DNA of 64,000 bases from Sipunculus nudus (GCA_026874595.1 CM049309.1:39449079-39513078), one strand, 5' to 3'; shown: positions 1 through 13,620, counted from the first letter of the stretch. Notes: generated by a model from the sequence alone, not told the origin. Made by a program: numbers and translations.

Positions 1-700
1 CCAACATGACAAAACCACCTCTGAAGCAACAAGCACAGATAGTGGCGCAGATCAGTCATGTCCAGCAGGAACTGACGTGAACCCAGGTTGAGCTGCACCG
101 TGCCAAAGATTGCATCCAACAACCGGAGGACGAGCATAATAATGCGACGCAGGCAATCCAGAGGGACTTAACTGGGAGGACCATGCCCCAGACTCGAGAA
201 AGACGACCAGGATGACAAGGACGATGGCGGCGAAGATCACCAGGACCACATACGACGTCAGAGACGACCAGGACCGTGACCAGGACAACGACAGAGACAC
301 CAGGACATGGACAAGGACGAGGTCGATTCTACCTGACAATGCTTACTTAACCACAACATGGTAGAAACGGGCCTCGGGACGACTATGACCAGAACAGTGA
401 CGAAGCATCGGCGATGACGACTTATTTTGCGGCTCTGACAACTTTGAGGTGCTTTCAACCCCAAGCGAATCGCAGACAGACAGACGGTTCGTCATCCGTG
501 AGACAAAGCTATCGGTCACCACCTTTCCTGTGTTAGTGCGGCACCATCCAGTGTGTCAAATACTACGCAAACCCCTCACAACCGCGATAACACTCAAAGA
601 CAATCAGTTACGCCAGCATCGCGGCAATTCACGACACACCAGAGCATCGCAGTACTCCACAACACCACATCACTCTCCATAGCATTGCAGTACTCCACAG
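1..700. other. No gene: purine-rich degenerate repeat
   Basis: 180-330 is built of GACCAGGAC/GACAAGGACGA variants on the plus strand, and 590-700 of CATCGCAGTACTCCACA variants. Short ORFs here are compositional. Confidence 0.5.
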
Positions 701-904
701 CCAAAATTCATAAAACACCAAAACGTTTTTGAACATTAAGGTTACTCTTGTATATCATTTTGATTGTTTCATACAATTTGAACTACTTTTGAAGTTTAAA
801 GCCACACGACACAATTGTGTAATAACTCTACCAAGATTTTATATTTTACATTTAACTGAAAATGAATTTAGATCTGTATCCCTGTCATCATGCAAACAAT
901 TGCT

Positions 905-950
<46 letters not shown>

Positions 951-1750
951 TATATATATCAATATATATATATATATATATATATACATACAGATATAGA
1001 TATATAGATATATTTACAGATAGACATATATATAAATGGAGATAACAATATAAACTTAAAATCAACAACAAAGTTTCTTTAACAAGAATAAGTATTTACG
1101 AAATGTACCCTGAAAAAAAGGGAAACCACTCACAGAAGAATTATATAACTCTGCCAGCCATTTTGGAATATCAGACCGGCATATTACCAGAATTCTGATG
1201 TGCTTGTGTGGTTGTTAAAATTTATACTGTGATATATAGAATTAGTCTTACAGTGGAATCCTTTAAAATATATATATTTATGGAGAATCAGACAAATTCT
1301 AAAACATCCCTTTTAAAATGTCGTTCAAATCAAGTCATTTTTATGAGTAGAGTTACAAAAAGATAAAACAACCAACGTGATAGATAAATACTTATTTTGC
1401 CTTGCTCTTAGCGGAGGTATAAAAACTAAAAAAATATTGACTTTTCAGTGTATGAGGGAAGAACGGAGAGTTCAGAGCAAAAGGAAATGGTGAATTTAAA
1501 ATAATTAATAGTCTAAAATAAAAATTCTTCAAACATTCAAGTCTGCAAGCTGGGTAAAACAGATGCCAAAAAAAGGCGACATATTCCACGTGAATGGCGT
1601 CGTCACTGTTGTGAAATCAAGTTGACAGAAAATGTTTGTCCCCGCTACCAATATGGGGTAATATCCAAGTTATTCTTTAAAACAACAAATTTGCATGATA
1701 AAAATGCAAGTGTACAACTCGTAGAAATCTATGTCTCTGTCTGGATGGAA
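700..1750. other. No gene recognised
   Basis: AT-rich DNA with the TA tract; nothing else identified. Confidence 0.5.
909..1008. repeat. (TA)n microsatellite
   Basis: Two TA runs separated by AATAAATATATATATC and followed by TAGATA variants. Confidence 0.95.
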
Positions 1751-4310
1751 ATGGATTAAGTGGACTACTTAAACACAGGTCAGGTTGAGGTGACCTGTGA
1801 TCTGTGGTTGTGTAGGACTAGGAACAGATTTCTGAGTTTAGATGTCGATCCCACAGATTGTCCACCTGACAGTGGCTATCCAGTTCCCGAATCGAAACCC
1901 GCACATGTGACAGCTGCAGGTGGACTGCCCAGAAAAAGGGGCCACCGAACCATATAACAACCAACTCTGAGTCCAATGCGCCCCGATCTGACCATACAGT
2001 GGGGAGAAGATCCGCTCTGCGGCGTCTCCCTCAGGCCTACGAAGGTCCATTAGGGTCAGGAGGCGGCCCACGGTTCTGATTACGTTACAGATGAATTGGA
2101 TGGGAGGCAAGAATAGTCAGGCAGGACATAACCTAGATAAGGTAGTTTGTTCATACTGAAGGAGAAGGCCCGCTTTTCGGCGTCTCTATAAGACTCGTGA
2201 AGACCGCGCAAGGCCTATTACTCCAAATTCATCAAGGACAGTTTGGGAGAAGGGAGAAAGGCATGAACAGTTCACAAGACTCGGGACAAACATAGTTAAG
2301 GCAGTATGATAGAATAGTAACTGCCTTGAATTTTGTTTGCAGCCATGAACCGAGAGGATCATAAATTCGTCCCCGACTACCGTGGGGAGAGTAGTATTGA
2401 GGGAGAACAAGAGGTCAGAGATGTCATGGTGGTGGCCAACACCGTAAGTTCGCCAGGGGACTATGCTTGCAGGGAGGTCAAGTTGATGTGAGGTCAGTCT
2501 GGAGATGTAAGGATGACCAGCAGCACCATCAGTTTGTCAGGTTACCAGCAGAGTTCGTCGGTGGTGGGGCCTCAGCGGCACAAGAAGCCGGGACGCACGA
2601 ATGGTTCCGATAGGACATCACGGTTCAAGCTCGGCTAGTAGGGTAACATCCCAGGGGGCAGCTTCAAGCGTTCATCCAGGGGCCCAACAGGAGACTACCA
2701 TACTCAAATAGTCCCGGAATCCACCTGCACTTTCCAAGGGCGATCCCTATGATCGCACCCGCCATCATAGCCATGACGGTGACCCATACTCGGAGGAAAG
2801 GAAGCGGAAGTACATCCGTCGTGTTTATATCCTGCTACAGTCAATGAGTGTAACATTGAAGGTCACGGGTGTCTCAGCTTTGCTCTAATATGTATGGCAG
2901 AAAAACATGTTCAGGCCACCAGATGCTCTCCAGGGAGGACTGGATTCGCCGATTGGCAGGGAGCGTTGCTGGCTCGCCGGGGTAAACAAGTGGGCTCAAA
3001 TCCCAGTTTTACACGCCCCCCCACCCCAACCATACACACACTCAGGTTCAGTCCATTATTCTATCCTGTGGAGGCTGCTTCAGCGGGTCCCCGACAGAAC
3101 AAGACTGCCCATCGTCAACTTGAGGGATCAGAACCACTACGCCCCCATGTTGATTATACGCATATGCACGCCGATAGACTGGTGCATGGTGCTGGTATCA
3201 GGTCGTGGGACAGCTATTGTGCATACTGCGAGTACCAATCAGTACCGGTTGTCGGCGTGGTTGACAACAGGGTCTTCCGGAACAGTAATACGTTCCCGCC
3301 AATTAGTCTCACCGGGATACTACCAAAACCGCTGTCGGCTTGCATCCAAAGGTCGTGGGCCAGGAGAATTTCCCTGTCGCGAGAACCACAGAGCTTGTCG
3401 CGTGCGATGCAAAAGCCAGCGATGCAAAAGCCATAGGGGGAGTGGGACAAGAGTACACGGACACGTTACTTCAGGAACAGGAACGACAGAGAGACTTCAT
3501 GCGCGCTCATCTCGCCACCATAAAGACGCGTCCCGTGGAGGACAGGTTGTTGTTATTGCTCGTGAGGGATTACGGCAAGGGTACCGCAGTGACTCACATG
3601 CTTCAATTACTGAGGGTGTCGGGGGTTTTCCAACCGCCGGATCTATCGCCACTGCTTCGTGGGAAACAACATGGAGGCTCACACATGGATGCAACAGCTG
3701 GAGCATTGCTATTTTGGTGTGTCATGGAGGTTCCTTTGGGATCCATAATCTTGCCGTACTTTTCGTCAGATTCCTACAGGCAAGCTTTTGGAGTCGGATA
3801 CCCCTTAATCTCTCTTGAACACGATGGGCTCTCATGTCTGTAGCTGAACAGCTCGCCATCCAAAGGTCTCTACTTAGGAGATGCTCGGTTTGCTAAACGG
3901 AACGCAACTGGGCTGTATGGGGAGTTTTAGATGTGCGGAGGTCACGGAAATCGATGCTAGTTGCTGGTTGAAAAGGTAACATTTTTTGTGCGTGTCATGG
4001 AGGGGTCATGCGCTGGGTACCGGCTTTATACAAAGCAGCGGGGACGGGGCTGTTTTGACATTCTGTGACACAGTATTCTATGTATGCTATTAGCTATATG
4101 TGTTTGTGAGGTTTTGAGTAACCGTTATCGGTGCTTGACCTGTATATACTCTGTCGATATGTAGGAGTAATTGTTTGGGCAGCAGGTATCAGCACGACCC
4201 TTGTATGCTTGTATGCGGATCCTACGTTTTAGTAAGTATGCCTGGGTCGCCAGCAGCTAGTGTAGCCAGCAGCTAGCACATACTTGTAGTGTCGTAGGTA
4301 GGCCTGTTGT
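1750..4310 (+). other. GC-richer unclassified region, possible decayed retroelement
   Basis: Base composition changes sharply from the AT-rich flanks. Plus-strand frames of 180, 303 and 167 codons overlap at 2894-3843 but share no motif I know; the 303-codon frame is long for chance. Frames are staggered, as in a frameshifted mobile-element gene. No RT, integrase or recombinase signature was seen. Confidence 0.4.
2960..3030 (+). repeat. tRNA-related SINE fragment
   Basis: GTTGCTGGCTCGCCGGGG followed by GTGGGCTCAAATCCCAG resembles A- and B-box regions of a tRNA-derived SINE. Short and isolated. Confidence 0.35.
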
Positions 4311-4431
4311 CGCCTAAAGCGATTGACTATAGGTCTGGGCCAGCCATCCTTGGCCTTTACATAATGCTTGTAGTGTATCAAGTAGATGGAATTTCTTTGA
4401 TATATGTTGGTTTGAAGAAAGAGTCTGCCTT

Positions 4432-4432
<1 letters not shown>

Positions 4433-4484
<52 letters not shown>
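4433..4484. repeat. (TA)n microsatellite
   Basis: Uninterrupted TA dinucleotides of about 50 bp. Confidence 0.95.
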
Positions 4485-4485
<1 letters not shown>

Positions 4486-4639
4486 CTGTTGTAGTACATA
4501 ATTAGTTATTCGTGCCCAATTTGCTTTGTAAAATTCCTCATGCGTGGGCGAGGTCTGAGGTGCGTTGTCCAGTTGTTCATACTTGTACCGGTTTCTGTTA
4601 GTAACCTTATTTCTACTGGCACAAATTTATTTATTTTAT

Positions 4640-5100
4640 TGATGTAATTGTATGCAATAGGTATGGTGGCACTGCACTGCAAATTATGTCAGAAACATTA
4701 ACAAGATAATCAGAATAATAAGTAGATAAGACCTGTACATATGTTCCTAATGAAACATTTTGTAAGGTTGCAGATGAAGGCAAAAGGTAAGATAATTTCA
4801 TACGAACATATATATTTATAAATGAAAAAGTAAATAAATAGATAGATATACACAGAGAAATGACCATACATATGGAGAATGAAACGAAATAAAAAGAAGA
4901 GAATGACATGGTGGAAGACCATCCCCCTCCCCTTCCGACTTTATTATATATAAAAATATGTTATAATTCCAGAGTTATATAAAACCTGTTAAAATAACAA
5001 TAAAATAGAGAAATAATTATAATAAATCATGAAAATGGTGGATGGGGAATGAGTATGTGTAGAATGGGTAGAACGAAACCAGTTGGGGGACCCCCCTCCT
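4640..5100. other. No gene recognised
   Basis: AT-rich with simple TATA/AAAT stretches. Confidence 0.5.
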
Positions 5101-6570
5101 CTGTATAAGAAGAAAAATAAAACCGACGCTGTCAATAATCGCCCTGTATCAGTTCTGTGCATTATTTCCAAGGTAATGGAAAGATTAGTTTATTATCAGG
5201 TAAATAAATACTAAACAGCAAACTTCATTTTCATTCAGGTTTTCGGTCCTCGTATTCTACGGACACTTTGTTTAATACATTTGTTTGACCATATCAGACA
5301 AGAATGTGATAAGGTCATTATACTGGTATAATTATGTTAGACTTTAAGAAGGTATTTGATACGGTAAATCACAATATTATAATTATGAAACTTAAATCTA
5401 TAGGTTTTGATGGTAATACTATTTCATGGTTTAACTCCTATTTAAAGGATAGAAAACAAGTCACTGATGTCGATGGTATGTTATCTGATACGAAAGATAT
5501 GTATCGTGTGGCTTTCCTCAAGGCACTTTTCTGGGGCCTTTTCTTTTCCTAGTGTTCATGACATGCCGGCTGCTGTCAAATGTAAACTGTAATTGTACGC
5601 TGTTTGGCAGTAAGGGCAAGGCTGACCGTCTGAACGTGTCATGTAAGGGGTTATATAATTGAATCAAAATCCACTGTTACATATTTAGGTGTAACTTTAG
5701 AACAGTCATTTTCTGGTGGGGTAATTGCAAATAACATCTTGGCTCAAAGTTCTAAAAACTTAAATTCCTTAATCGTAACACTGGAAAAACTAAGAGACTT
5801 CTAGTATCTGCCTTAATTCAATGCCATTACGACTATGCATGTGCGGCATGGTACAGTGGTTTGTGTATGAAAATGAAGGATAGATTGCAGGTGTAAAAAA
5901 ACAAGGTTATACGCCATGTTAAAAGTATCACCCAGAACACATATTGGTTTTGATGAATCTGATCAAGTAAAGTTATTACCGGTTCATAATATAGTTAAAA
6001 CAATTGAAACTTGGTCACATGTATAATAGAATCAAAGGGAAGACACCTGAATATATGTGTTGTAACATCATTTTGGTTCAAAATGCTCACAAGGTCAAGT
6101 GTTAGGTCATATGCGGTTCCTAGGGTTGGAAGCTTTGGTTTGAACTCATTCTATTGTACTGGTGTTTGTCACTGGAACGATTTACCACTATCAACTAAAC
6201 AACGCCTTACTAACACTTGTTTTAAAAAAAATCTGTTAAATCACACTTAAAAACCCAATTAAAAAATAAGGAAACAGATGACTATTTCAATATTTCAATT
6301 TTATTATTTTATATATTCTTAGTGTCTTACCTTTTAGTAGAACATATATACTATCGTCCTTTATACTAATTTCTTATCAAATTTCTGTACTTTTTCATAC
6401 AAACCAGTCTGCTATTGCACGAATATCTTTTTTTCTTGTCCGAGGACTACATTGGAAATAAGTGTGGCTAATATATGCTTTGGTGTGTTATCCTCGGCGA
6501 CTGTCATATGTGTATTTTGTTACGTACATAAACATGTTTGATTTTTACCCAATAAACTTATATCTTATCA
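5100..6570 (+). pseudogene. 5'-truncated LINE (CR1/Jockey-like reverse transcriptase), decayed
   Basis: Pieces in all three frames line up in order: NNRPVSVLCIISKVMERLV, LIHLFDHIRQECDK, then 5334-5552 with MLDFKKVFDTVNHNI and ISWFNSYLKDRKQV, and later SVRSYAVPRVGSFGLNS...HWNDLPLSTKQRL near 6090-6210. This is the usual non-LTR RT layout with the C-terminal domain. The catalytic DD-containing block after 5552 is lost. The 3' end at about 6550 has an AATAAA-like signal and TATCTTATCATATCATAT, a simple-repeat tail. Inactive. Confidence 0.75.
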
Positions 6571-7739
6571 TATCATATAATGGTATTCAGCAAGGAAAAC
6601 GCTTAACAGTTGCAATAAAACTATAAACAGAATTATTATGAGGGATCCGAATTATTTTTTATAAAGCTGACAAAATTCATATTCAGAAAATTTGGTCAGA
6701 AGGCGAGTTATACGGTAAAGTTTTAACTGGCAAAACCAGTGCAAATACAGACGAAATGACATGAGATTTTGTTATCACAGACAGAACCTTTTTTGTAGAA
6801 CCTATTATGGTCGGGTGTAAAAAAAAATACCCTTTCTAGATAAAATTAAGTATGTAATATATCAAAGAAAGATGATTAATAAATCTTAAAAGTATGATTT
6901 ACATACAACACTCCGTATACATCTTCAGAAAACTTCATAAAAAATAGAATTACATACCACGCTCTTCGGAAGATGAATCATTTATGGCTGTGTGGTTGGA
7001 TCTTGGCATCAGTGCGGTCACCAAGGGGTGCAAGCTTGATGACTGCCGTGAAAAATTAAAATATTTATGCAAATTCACAGGAGTGTTCTTTTTTTCATTA
7101 TTAATTTTATGTAAAAGTCATAGCATTTTAAATTTTCAGTGAAATTCCTGTAGGAAAAACTGTACAAATCAACACTGCAGTTTTCATAGAATCTCTCTCT
7201 TCCTCCAGAATATTAGACCTTACCAAAACTTTCCTGGGATATCAATGCCTGCACCGTTTGACGATTTGAATAGCAAGTGAAGTGACAGGTTTAGCTTTTG
7301 TGATTTGCACTTTAAGAGTGGTAAACACGGGGTTGTGCGAGTTGGTGCGGTAATCCAGGACAATTAGTCCCGGAAAAGGCCGTCGTGCCAAGAACATGTA
7401 AGACACGCAGCGGATAATTATGAACTAATTTAATGTCGACAAATGGATGTTTCATTCATCCTTAGTTGACAGGAAATAAATGTTAAGATCGAGATATAAA
7501 GTTCTTAAAAATATCCGGTTCCCCGCAGCCTCCTTATACTGTAGCAGTACATTATACACAGTTTGGTACTGGTGAGTGTTGCCGCCTGCAGCGAAGAAAC
7601 AGCTTGCAACGTGTAAATTCTTTCAAAACTAAACGAATTATGCATCCTCCGAGTAACCTTTATATCACTGTTACATGTGTAACAGTTACATAGTATAAGT
7701 TGACTAAGCAAGACCTGACTGTATGGACTACACCGATGC
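6570..7739. other. No gene recognised
   Basis: Intergenic; no conserved coding frame or repeat end found. Confidence 0.45.
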
Positions 7740-8038
7740 ATATGGTTCTCAGGCACTTTTTTTCAGAAATCAATGCGGGCGGGCGCTTTTTTAATTTTAA
7801 ATTTTTTGGTATGTTTCGATAAAAATGTCAAATTATAAGGGAAAAGCATGAAAATAACAGTTTTATTTTGCTAAATAAGTAAAAGCCTTACAAAACAAAG
7901 CAAATTGTATGGTTTTATCTTCTTGAAAGAAATGTCGGAGCGGCAGCAGCTCAAAATTGGAAAGTTTTTATTGAAAATCAAAATAAAAAGTTTTGATGCG
8001 GGGGTGCCTGAGAACCATACCTTTAATTTTTTTTGGCC
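7740..8038 (-). mobile_element. Harbinger-like MITE, one end truncated
   Basis: Inner terminal repeat TATGGTTCTCAGGCAC at 7741 and the complete end GTGCCTGAGAACCATACC...TTTTGGCC at 8038. The left outer GGCC is missing. The interior matches the MITE at 34490 inverted. Confidence 0.7.
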
Positions 8039-8438
8039 TTCGGCCTTCAGTTTGTTTTATGCACTGAATGACACAAAATTCCGCAGTGAAATGTACAAGG
8101 AAACATGAAGCAAGCAGAGCGATTGTGCCAAGTGTAACACTGAAATGAACCAATCGTTTCTTCGCAAAACATGTTAATTTCAGCCCCCCCCCCCCCCCCG
8201 AAAAAAGTGTGCACCTGTTTCAACTCGGTGACCTTGCAGTAGACTACTCCTCTGAAGAAGGTAGTTTACAAAAATTACAAATATCATAAATGTATTGTAG
8301 GTTTGGTGTGAACTTGTACAGAGTGTGCAAGGTTATTCTTGAACCGAAAATACTATAAAATGTTTTGACATTGCGGTCGACTGTTTCTCAAAACATATTA
8401 CTGATCAAATATAATATGATTATACAATTAAGATAAAA

Positions 8439-10169
8439 CTAGCAAATACCCGTGCTACGCACGGTTTGGGGCGAACACGATGATCCGTACGGTGGTATGG
8501 ATATTCAAAAAAAATTTTGAGATACGGAAAATCACACAAATCGCGTTACACTTATACATAGATCCATTATATGTATGGTGACGTGGATAAATATCTTTCG
8601 GAAGGGCGTTAGGAACATGTTTCCGAACAGCGTACTGTCGCACACGGTCACCCGAAACCAGTGCCTAACAAGCTTGTGATCGGAAACTTTGACAAATAGT
8701 CACTTATACATGTACCAAGTGACATGAGAAACTGATCAACAGTATTACAATTTACATATACATACAAAAGAAACCGTCCACGGAAAAGACCTAAGAAGAA
8801 AATGCAAAAATACCAGTTTTATTTGTAACAATGATGGCCATGACTTATACGCAATAAGCATACATACTGTATGAAAGTTTTAAAAGTCTTTAAATTTAAA
8901 AACAGAGTATTACATAAACATTATTGCAAATCAGATGGCACACGCATGTAAAAGAAACAAATACCAGTACAAACGTACTAAATATACATGATTACAGGGG
9001 TTTTACATTTGTAACTGCAGTAATGAGAAAAAAGTCCCAATTTTCAAAACATTTTAAGTCAATGTTTACAACTTTGGTGGTGCCACTCCACACATGTATA
9101 CATGTATAATGAATTTGGTTAACATTTTCTTCACATCTGTTACATAGTATAGGCCTACATGTTTTGGTGAATATTTGTCAAGAACCTCAGTCGCATGCAA
9201 AGCCCTGGACTTCTAGCGACCAAGTGCATGAAACTGTATAAGACCAAAACAAAAATAAAAGGTATGGTTCTTAGGCATCGACCGCGTCGATTATACACCC
9301 CCCCCCCCGGCACCAAATTTTTTATTTTATTTTTATAGGCACGACTGCAGAATAACTCACGCACCTCTCTGAGGCACAACACTTCTGTGATCAGAAAACG
9401 TTTCTATGTCCAGCTGCTTGTATCTTAATTTTGCCACTTACTTTTAAATTACATGAATCCTAAACACCATACCGTCCGTCCGAATAACTCATAAGCTGGT
9501 GGAGACAGTGCGTGAGTGATCCTGCAGTCGCTCCTTTTTATCTTTCAAGAAGATAAAAGAATACCATTTTGATAAGATTTCCTTTGTTATGTAGTGCTTT
9601 TGTGCGTTTAGCAAAAAACTGTTATTTTCAAGTTTTTTCAGTGATCATATGAAATTTTTATCGAAACATACAAAAAGATAAAATATCGCCCGGCCTCACA
9701 GGTTTCTGAAATATAAAGTGCCTAAGAACCATACCTTTTTTTGGCCTATCCATAACGATTTCCTGTGACCCGGTAGATGTACACTCAAGCATATCAGGTT
9801 GCGAAGAGGGCTCCTGCAAAACATTTCTTTGAAAGATCCCCCTTTTGAAAAGGGATTGGCAATGTGGATTATTTCGGGCCGGTCACCGCAAAATGTAAGA
9901 AAACCCCATGCAGATAGGGCCCCCGCAGTAAAACTCTGTCCGGCCATCAAACATTCTATGGTCTTTATGTTACCAGGCCCGAAGACACAAAGAAAAGAGG
10001 CGCCCGCGGAGGATCAAATATTAAAATTATTAATTATGCACGTAATACGCAAATATTGCAAATAAAAGTGGGCGGAATCTCTTCGGACAAACCCGGAGCA
10101 TATTTATACGTCGGTATCAGAGGAGATATGGAAAATTAAAAAAATCGCCTAACGCTATTAATATATAGA
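8439..10169 (-). mobile_element. Non-autonomous Helitron H1
   Basis: On the minus strand it starts A|TCTATATATTAATAGCGTTA and ends with hairpin CCGTGC-GTA-GCACGG (8450-8464), seven bases, then CTAG|T. These are the 5' TC, 3' hairpin, CTRR and A/T target features of Helitrons. The first 370 bp match the start of H2 at 27203. A Harbinger-like MITE (9242-9746) lies inside. No Rep/helicase coding sequence is present. Confidence 0.8.
9242..9746 (+). mobile_element. Harbinger-like MITE inside Helitron H1
   Basis: Ends AGACCAAAAC...GGTATGGTTCTTAGGCA and TGCCTAAGAACCATACC...TTTGGCC match the MITE at 34490. It carries about 150 bp of extra central sequence and a poly-C run at 9299-9308. Confidence 0.7.
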
Positions 10170-11036
10170 TGATAACCCATGTGTGTGCTCAAGTTAAATT
10201 CAGGGTCATTTCTCTTGGGAAGGAAAACAAAACACCTTTTATTATTATACATTACCTCAGATGTTGCCATACTAGTGTACTGAACGAGTTATCATTTATA
10301 CTGCTTTATTTACCAGTGTCTTTATCCCAATCTAGGCCTAATCAATTTCATTAATAAAAAATCATTACGTTAGTAATTTTCAAGTAAATTTCTTTGTCAA
10401 AATTGAATTACTGCGCAAATTTTGGTCCCTAATTGTATACGCAAGCTACTTCTTAAATATATGTTTTCTTAACACTAGTGTTCCCTGTCTTAATCCTAAT
10501 GATCAGCGTGCTTAATAAATATTATCGGACGTTTGGATGCATAAATCAAACAAAATTCTATGCTCTTGTCTGCATGGGAGGTATAGTTTAACATTTAGTA
10601 CATTATAACAAGACCTTGATTCCTGCATGTTTTATTAGTAATTACCCCGAATCCTCGATGATTGTGTTTTCAGATGTAATTATTCCTAGGATTTGTATGT
10701 GCGAACATGTACATCTCGCCACTTGCATTTTCAACCAACTTCATTAAAGTCAATGAAAGATCCACATGTAAGTACAAAAGAGGAAATCGGAATTATTAAA
10801 GAGCAAATATAACGGACCGCACCTGGGCAAATCTTTTGTGTCCCAATAAAGAATTTAAATTTATGTAGTTTTAATGACATTGCAATATATGAATATAATC
10901 GGCACCATACAATCAATCATTTGACATGCTCTAAATTCGTGGAAAACAACAATGCAATATAAATATTTATGATTTTTCTGTCTTCTTCCCAAATGGCTGG
11001 CTAAATATGTATATGTAATTCGGGAAACACATTTTC
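10170..11036. other. No gene recognised
   Basis: AT-rich single-copy-looking DNA. Confidence 0.45.
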
Positions 11037-11040
11037 TTAA

Positions 11041-11525
11041 AGGGGCCCAATCACCTAAAAAGCATGTTGAGATAACACGAAAAATAGCTTCTTCCCTTTA
11101 AAATAAATATAAAATAAATATGTACCTGCCAAAATATTTTCCTGAAACCGTTTGCTTTCCTGTAAACAAATATTAAAAACAGTGGACCGGGCGCGATGAA
11201 AGGTGTCAACATAAACACAGCGCGTGGGGCCGTGTGCATCGCTGAGTTAAAACACGTGTTAATCAGGAGATTCCCGGTCTGACTTGGTAATACATGTTTC
11301 TTCTGGCGTGTTGCCCCTCTTATTCGGACCTACGGTTACGCTGCCTTGTTAAGGTAAACAGACTGTGTTTACGAACACGCAAAGCCATAACATGGTGTTA
11401 AACAGCCGTATGCGAGAAAATGAAATCATGTGCTGGGATGGTTTTGCTGGGAAACAATTGTATAAAGCAAAACTGAACTGATAATGTGAAAGAATAGCTA
11501 TAATTAAGCTCCTGACTATGTCCCT
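11041..11525. mobile_element. MITE with TTAA target duplication (Kolobok/piggyBac-like)
   Basis: TTAA at 11037-11040 and 11526-11529 flank a 485-bp element whose ends are AGGGGCCCAA and, inverted, AGGGACATAG. TTAA plus AGGG ends fit Kolobok or piggyBac-derived MITEs. No coding capacity. Confidence 0.65.
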
Positions 11526-12599
11526 TTAACATAAAACACATCACAATGAATTAACACACTTATCTTCACTCTAATAAAAAAGGATTCTTCATGGTTTTTT
11601 TTAGAACTCATATGGTTCTATCTAGAACCGTTTTCCTGTGTACAGGTTCCTCTTGGCACCAATGAATTTCTTGTACCGGCTGTGAAACCTGGATGTTGAC
11701 CGAATGTTAAGATTATTGCAATGCACAACGGCTAATTTGAACACCAACGGTCGAGTAAGGGGATGTTTTAGTCATCCGACAATGGATGACTGATAATATT
11801 CACGAGGTTAGGGTTGGGATCGAACTACCCGTTTTAGCTGTATAAAACATATTAATGCAGAGCTTTATTAAACAACCAAGCTTTAATACCATCGACTCAC
11901 ACTGGTCAATATTTTATTTTTCCCGCTGAATGGGAAACTTCCAGGTGTCCCGGTGGATCAGTCCTATCCTGGCTGTTACAAAACAGTAATACATATTAAA
12001 ATATATATAAGCTACATAAAACATAAAAATAACAAAATTTGGATGTGTTTGTGAGGCAAAATGAACACATTTCTAGCCGCACATGTTGAAGTTATTGACA
12101 GATTAGCAAAACAAATTAAAAATTATAATAAATACAGTATTAATACATTTAAAAGTGCATTTGACAGAAAAAATACAGATTTTTTGTAACTTTCTATTAT
12201 CTTTGCTTAATATATAAGAACAAAAATATCCTTATATCAACATATGCGAACATATTTCTTCACTTTATGCACCAATACCTATATTAGTCACATTTCATAA
12301 TTTGATTCACTGGCAAATACACGGTGCATGGGCTCACTGAACACAAATTATGGCTGACACAAGTTCCATAAATTCCCAGCGGGGTGAGCAGCTTTCATGA
12401 GTAGCTCATTAATTCTGCAGGAGGCGTCTTAGGGGTGAAGTGTCTATCTAGTTTCTCCATATGTCAGGTTACATTACCTTAGCTTCTCAGCAGCTGCAAT
12501 AATGATATGTGAGTGACCAGTTTCAAACGGCGTTTAGCAGAAACTGATTATGAGGAAAAACTGTATAAAATCCCAGCGGTCGTATATTTAATGAAAGAT

Positions 12600-13075
12600 G
12601 CAGGAGACTTCCATGATCAAATATTTGTCAAAGTATAACAATTTCAACTATGTGATTGCGACATGTATGTAAAAAATACCCATGGACCATACAGAAAGTA
12701 TGTTATTCCTGCCAAGATTAAAGTTCTTAGGATATGTCCTGTTCGGCGAAGGAGTCAAATGCGAGTCAGACAAGATTCGGTGTGTGCAGCACAAGAAGAC
12801 CCCAAAGAGTCTATAAGAAGTGAGAAGGTTCCTCTGCTTTGCTTCAAACCGTGCCAGCTCCAAGATCTGGTATCGCTAGGATCAGACGCAAGATCTAGCA
12901 ATTTGGTACCCAATCTGTTATCAGGAACGAGTTTTCAAGGCCCTGTGGAGCAAATTGAATATCCTAGCCATCCATTTTGCAATCTCCACCGGAAATTGGC
13001 CAGGATGCCAAAGCAAGTACTATGTATCAGTTGGTGGCAAAAAAATTGAGAGTAATGAAGAGATACAGGTAAAAA
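12600..13075 (+). pseudogene. Ty3/gypsy pol remnant in S1
   Basis: Around 12710-12850 the frames read KFLGYVLFGEGVKC, SDKIRCVQHKKTPKSL and EVRRFLCFAS, the connection between RT and RNase H of Ty3/gypsy elements. It then jumps to a segment before integrase with LWSK and, near 13000-13055, SKYYVS/QLVAKK-like remains. A large internal deletion and frameshifts are evident. Unlike the Gmr1-like element at 48.7 kb, this follows the pattern of conventional gypsy pol. Confidence 0.6.
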
Positions 13076-13399
13076 AAAGTGGATGACATTTGAATACTAG
13101 GACAACTAGGACAGGCAGCTATCCGCCAGAAGGCCGTCATTCTACTGAGCGAGATTTCAAAGAATGAGACTGGGTCTTACATGCTTTTACCCTCTGGCTG
13201 CTCTTGACAGGGGTGGTTCGGGCTTGGTTGGTTAATACTCAGTGATCCACCTTGTAACCGGTTTTCTCTTGTAGACCCAGTTCGGTCTTTCGGAGCCGTA
13301 AGTTGATAAGTGGACCAGCTGAGACTTTAGCTGATGGAACAAGTTGGAGATAACCCTGTAGTTGCTGGAAGCCTGTACGTGAGCAAGCGTTACCAGAAC

Positions 13400-13620
13400 C
13401 GAGGGCCTGGACAGATGAGGGTTAATACGCTCGGCGCTCTCCGCCGGCGACCCGGGTTCGATCCCCGGAGTGGCTTCTAGTTGCCCGTCCAAGGCAGATG
13501 GTTTTCTCCTGGTTCTCCGGCCGGTTTCCTCCACCGTTACAGGCTAATGAACGCCACCGTCTGGGCCAGAGAGAGATAAGTTATAAAACTTTTTTTTTGT
13601 TCAATCCATGTAAAATAAAT
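13400..13620 (+). repeat. tRNA-derived SINE-like segment in S1
   Basis: An RNA polymerase III B-box-like GGGTTCGATCCCCGG lies at 13447-13461, followed by the SINE-like body TAGTTGCCCGTCCAAGG, GGTTTTCTCCTGGTTCTCCGG and CACCGTTACAGGCTA. The A box is degenerate. The minus-strand ORF across it (GIEPGSPA) is the usual artefact of tRNA-derived repeats. The body alone recurs at 33895-34060. Confidence 0.65.

Noticed and set aside
52-339. 95-codon minus-strand ORF rich in Leu/Val/Ser as a membrane protein
   Set aside because: It is the reverse reading of GACCAGGAC-type low-complexity repeats.
13232-13534. 100-codon minus-strand ORF with GIEPGSPA
   Set aside because: Artefact of a tRNA-derived SINE-like B box (GGTTCGATCCC) read in reverse.
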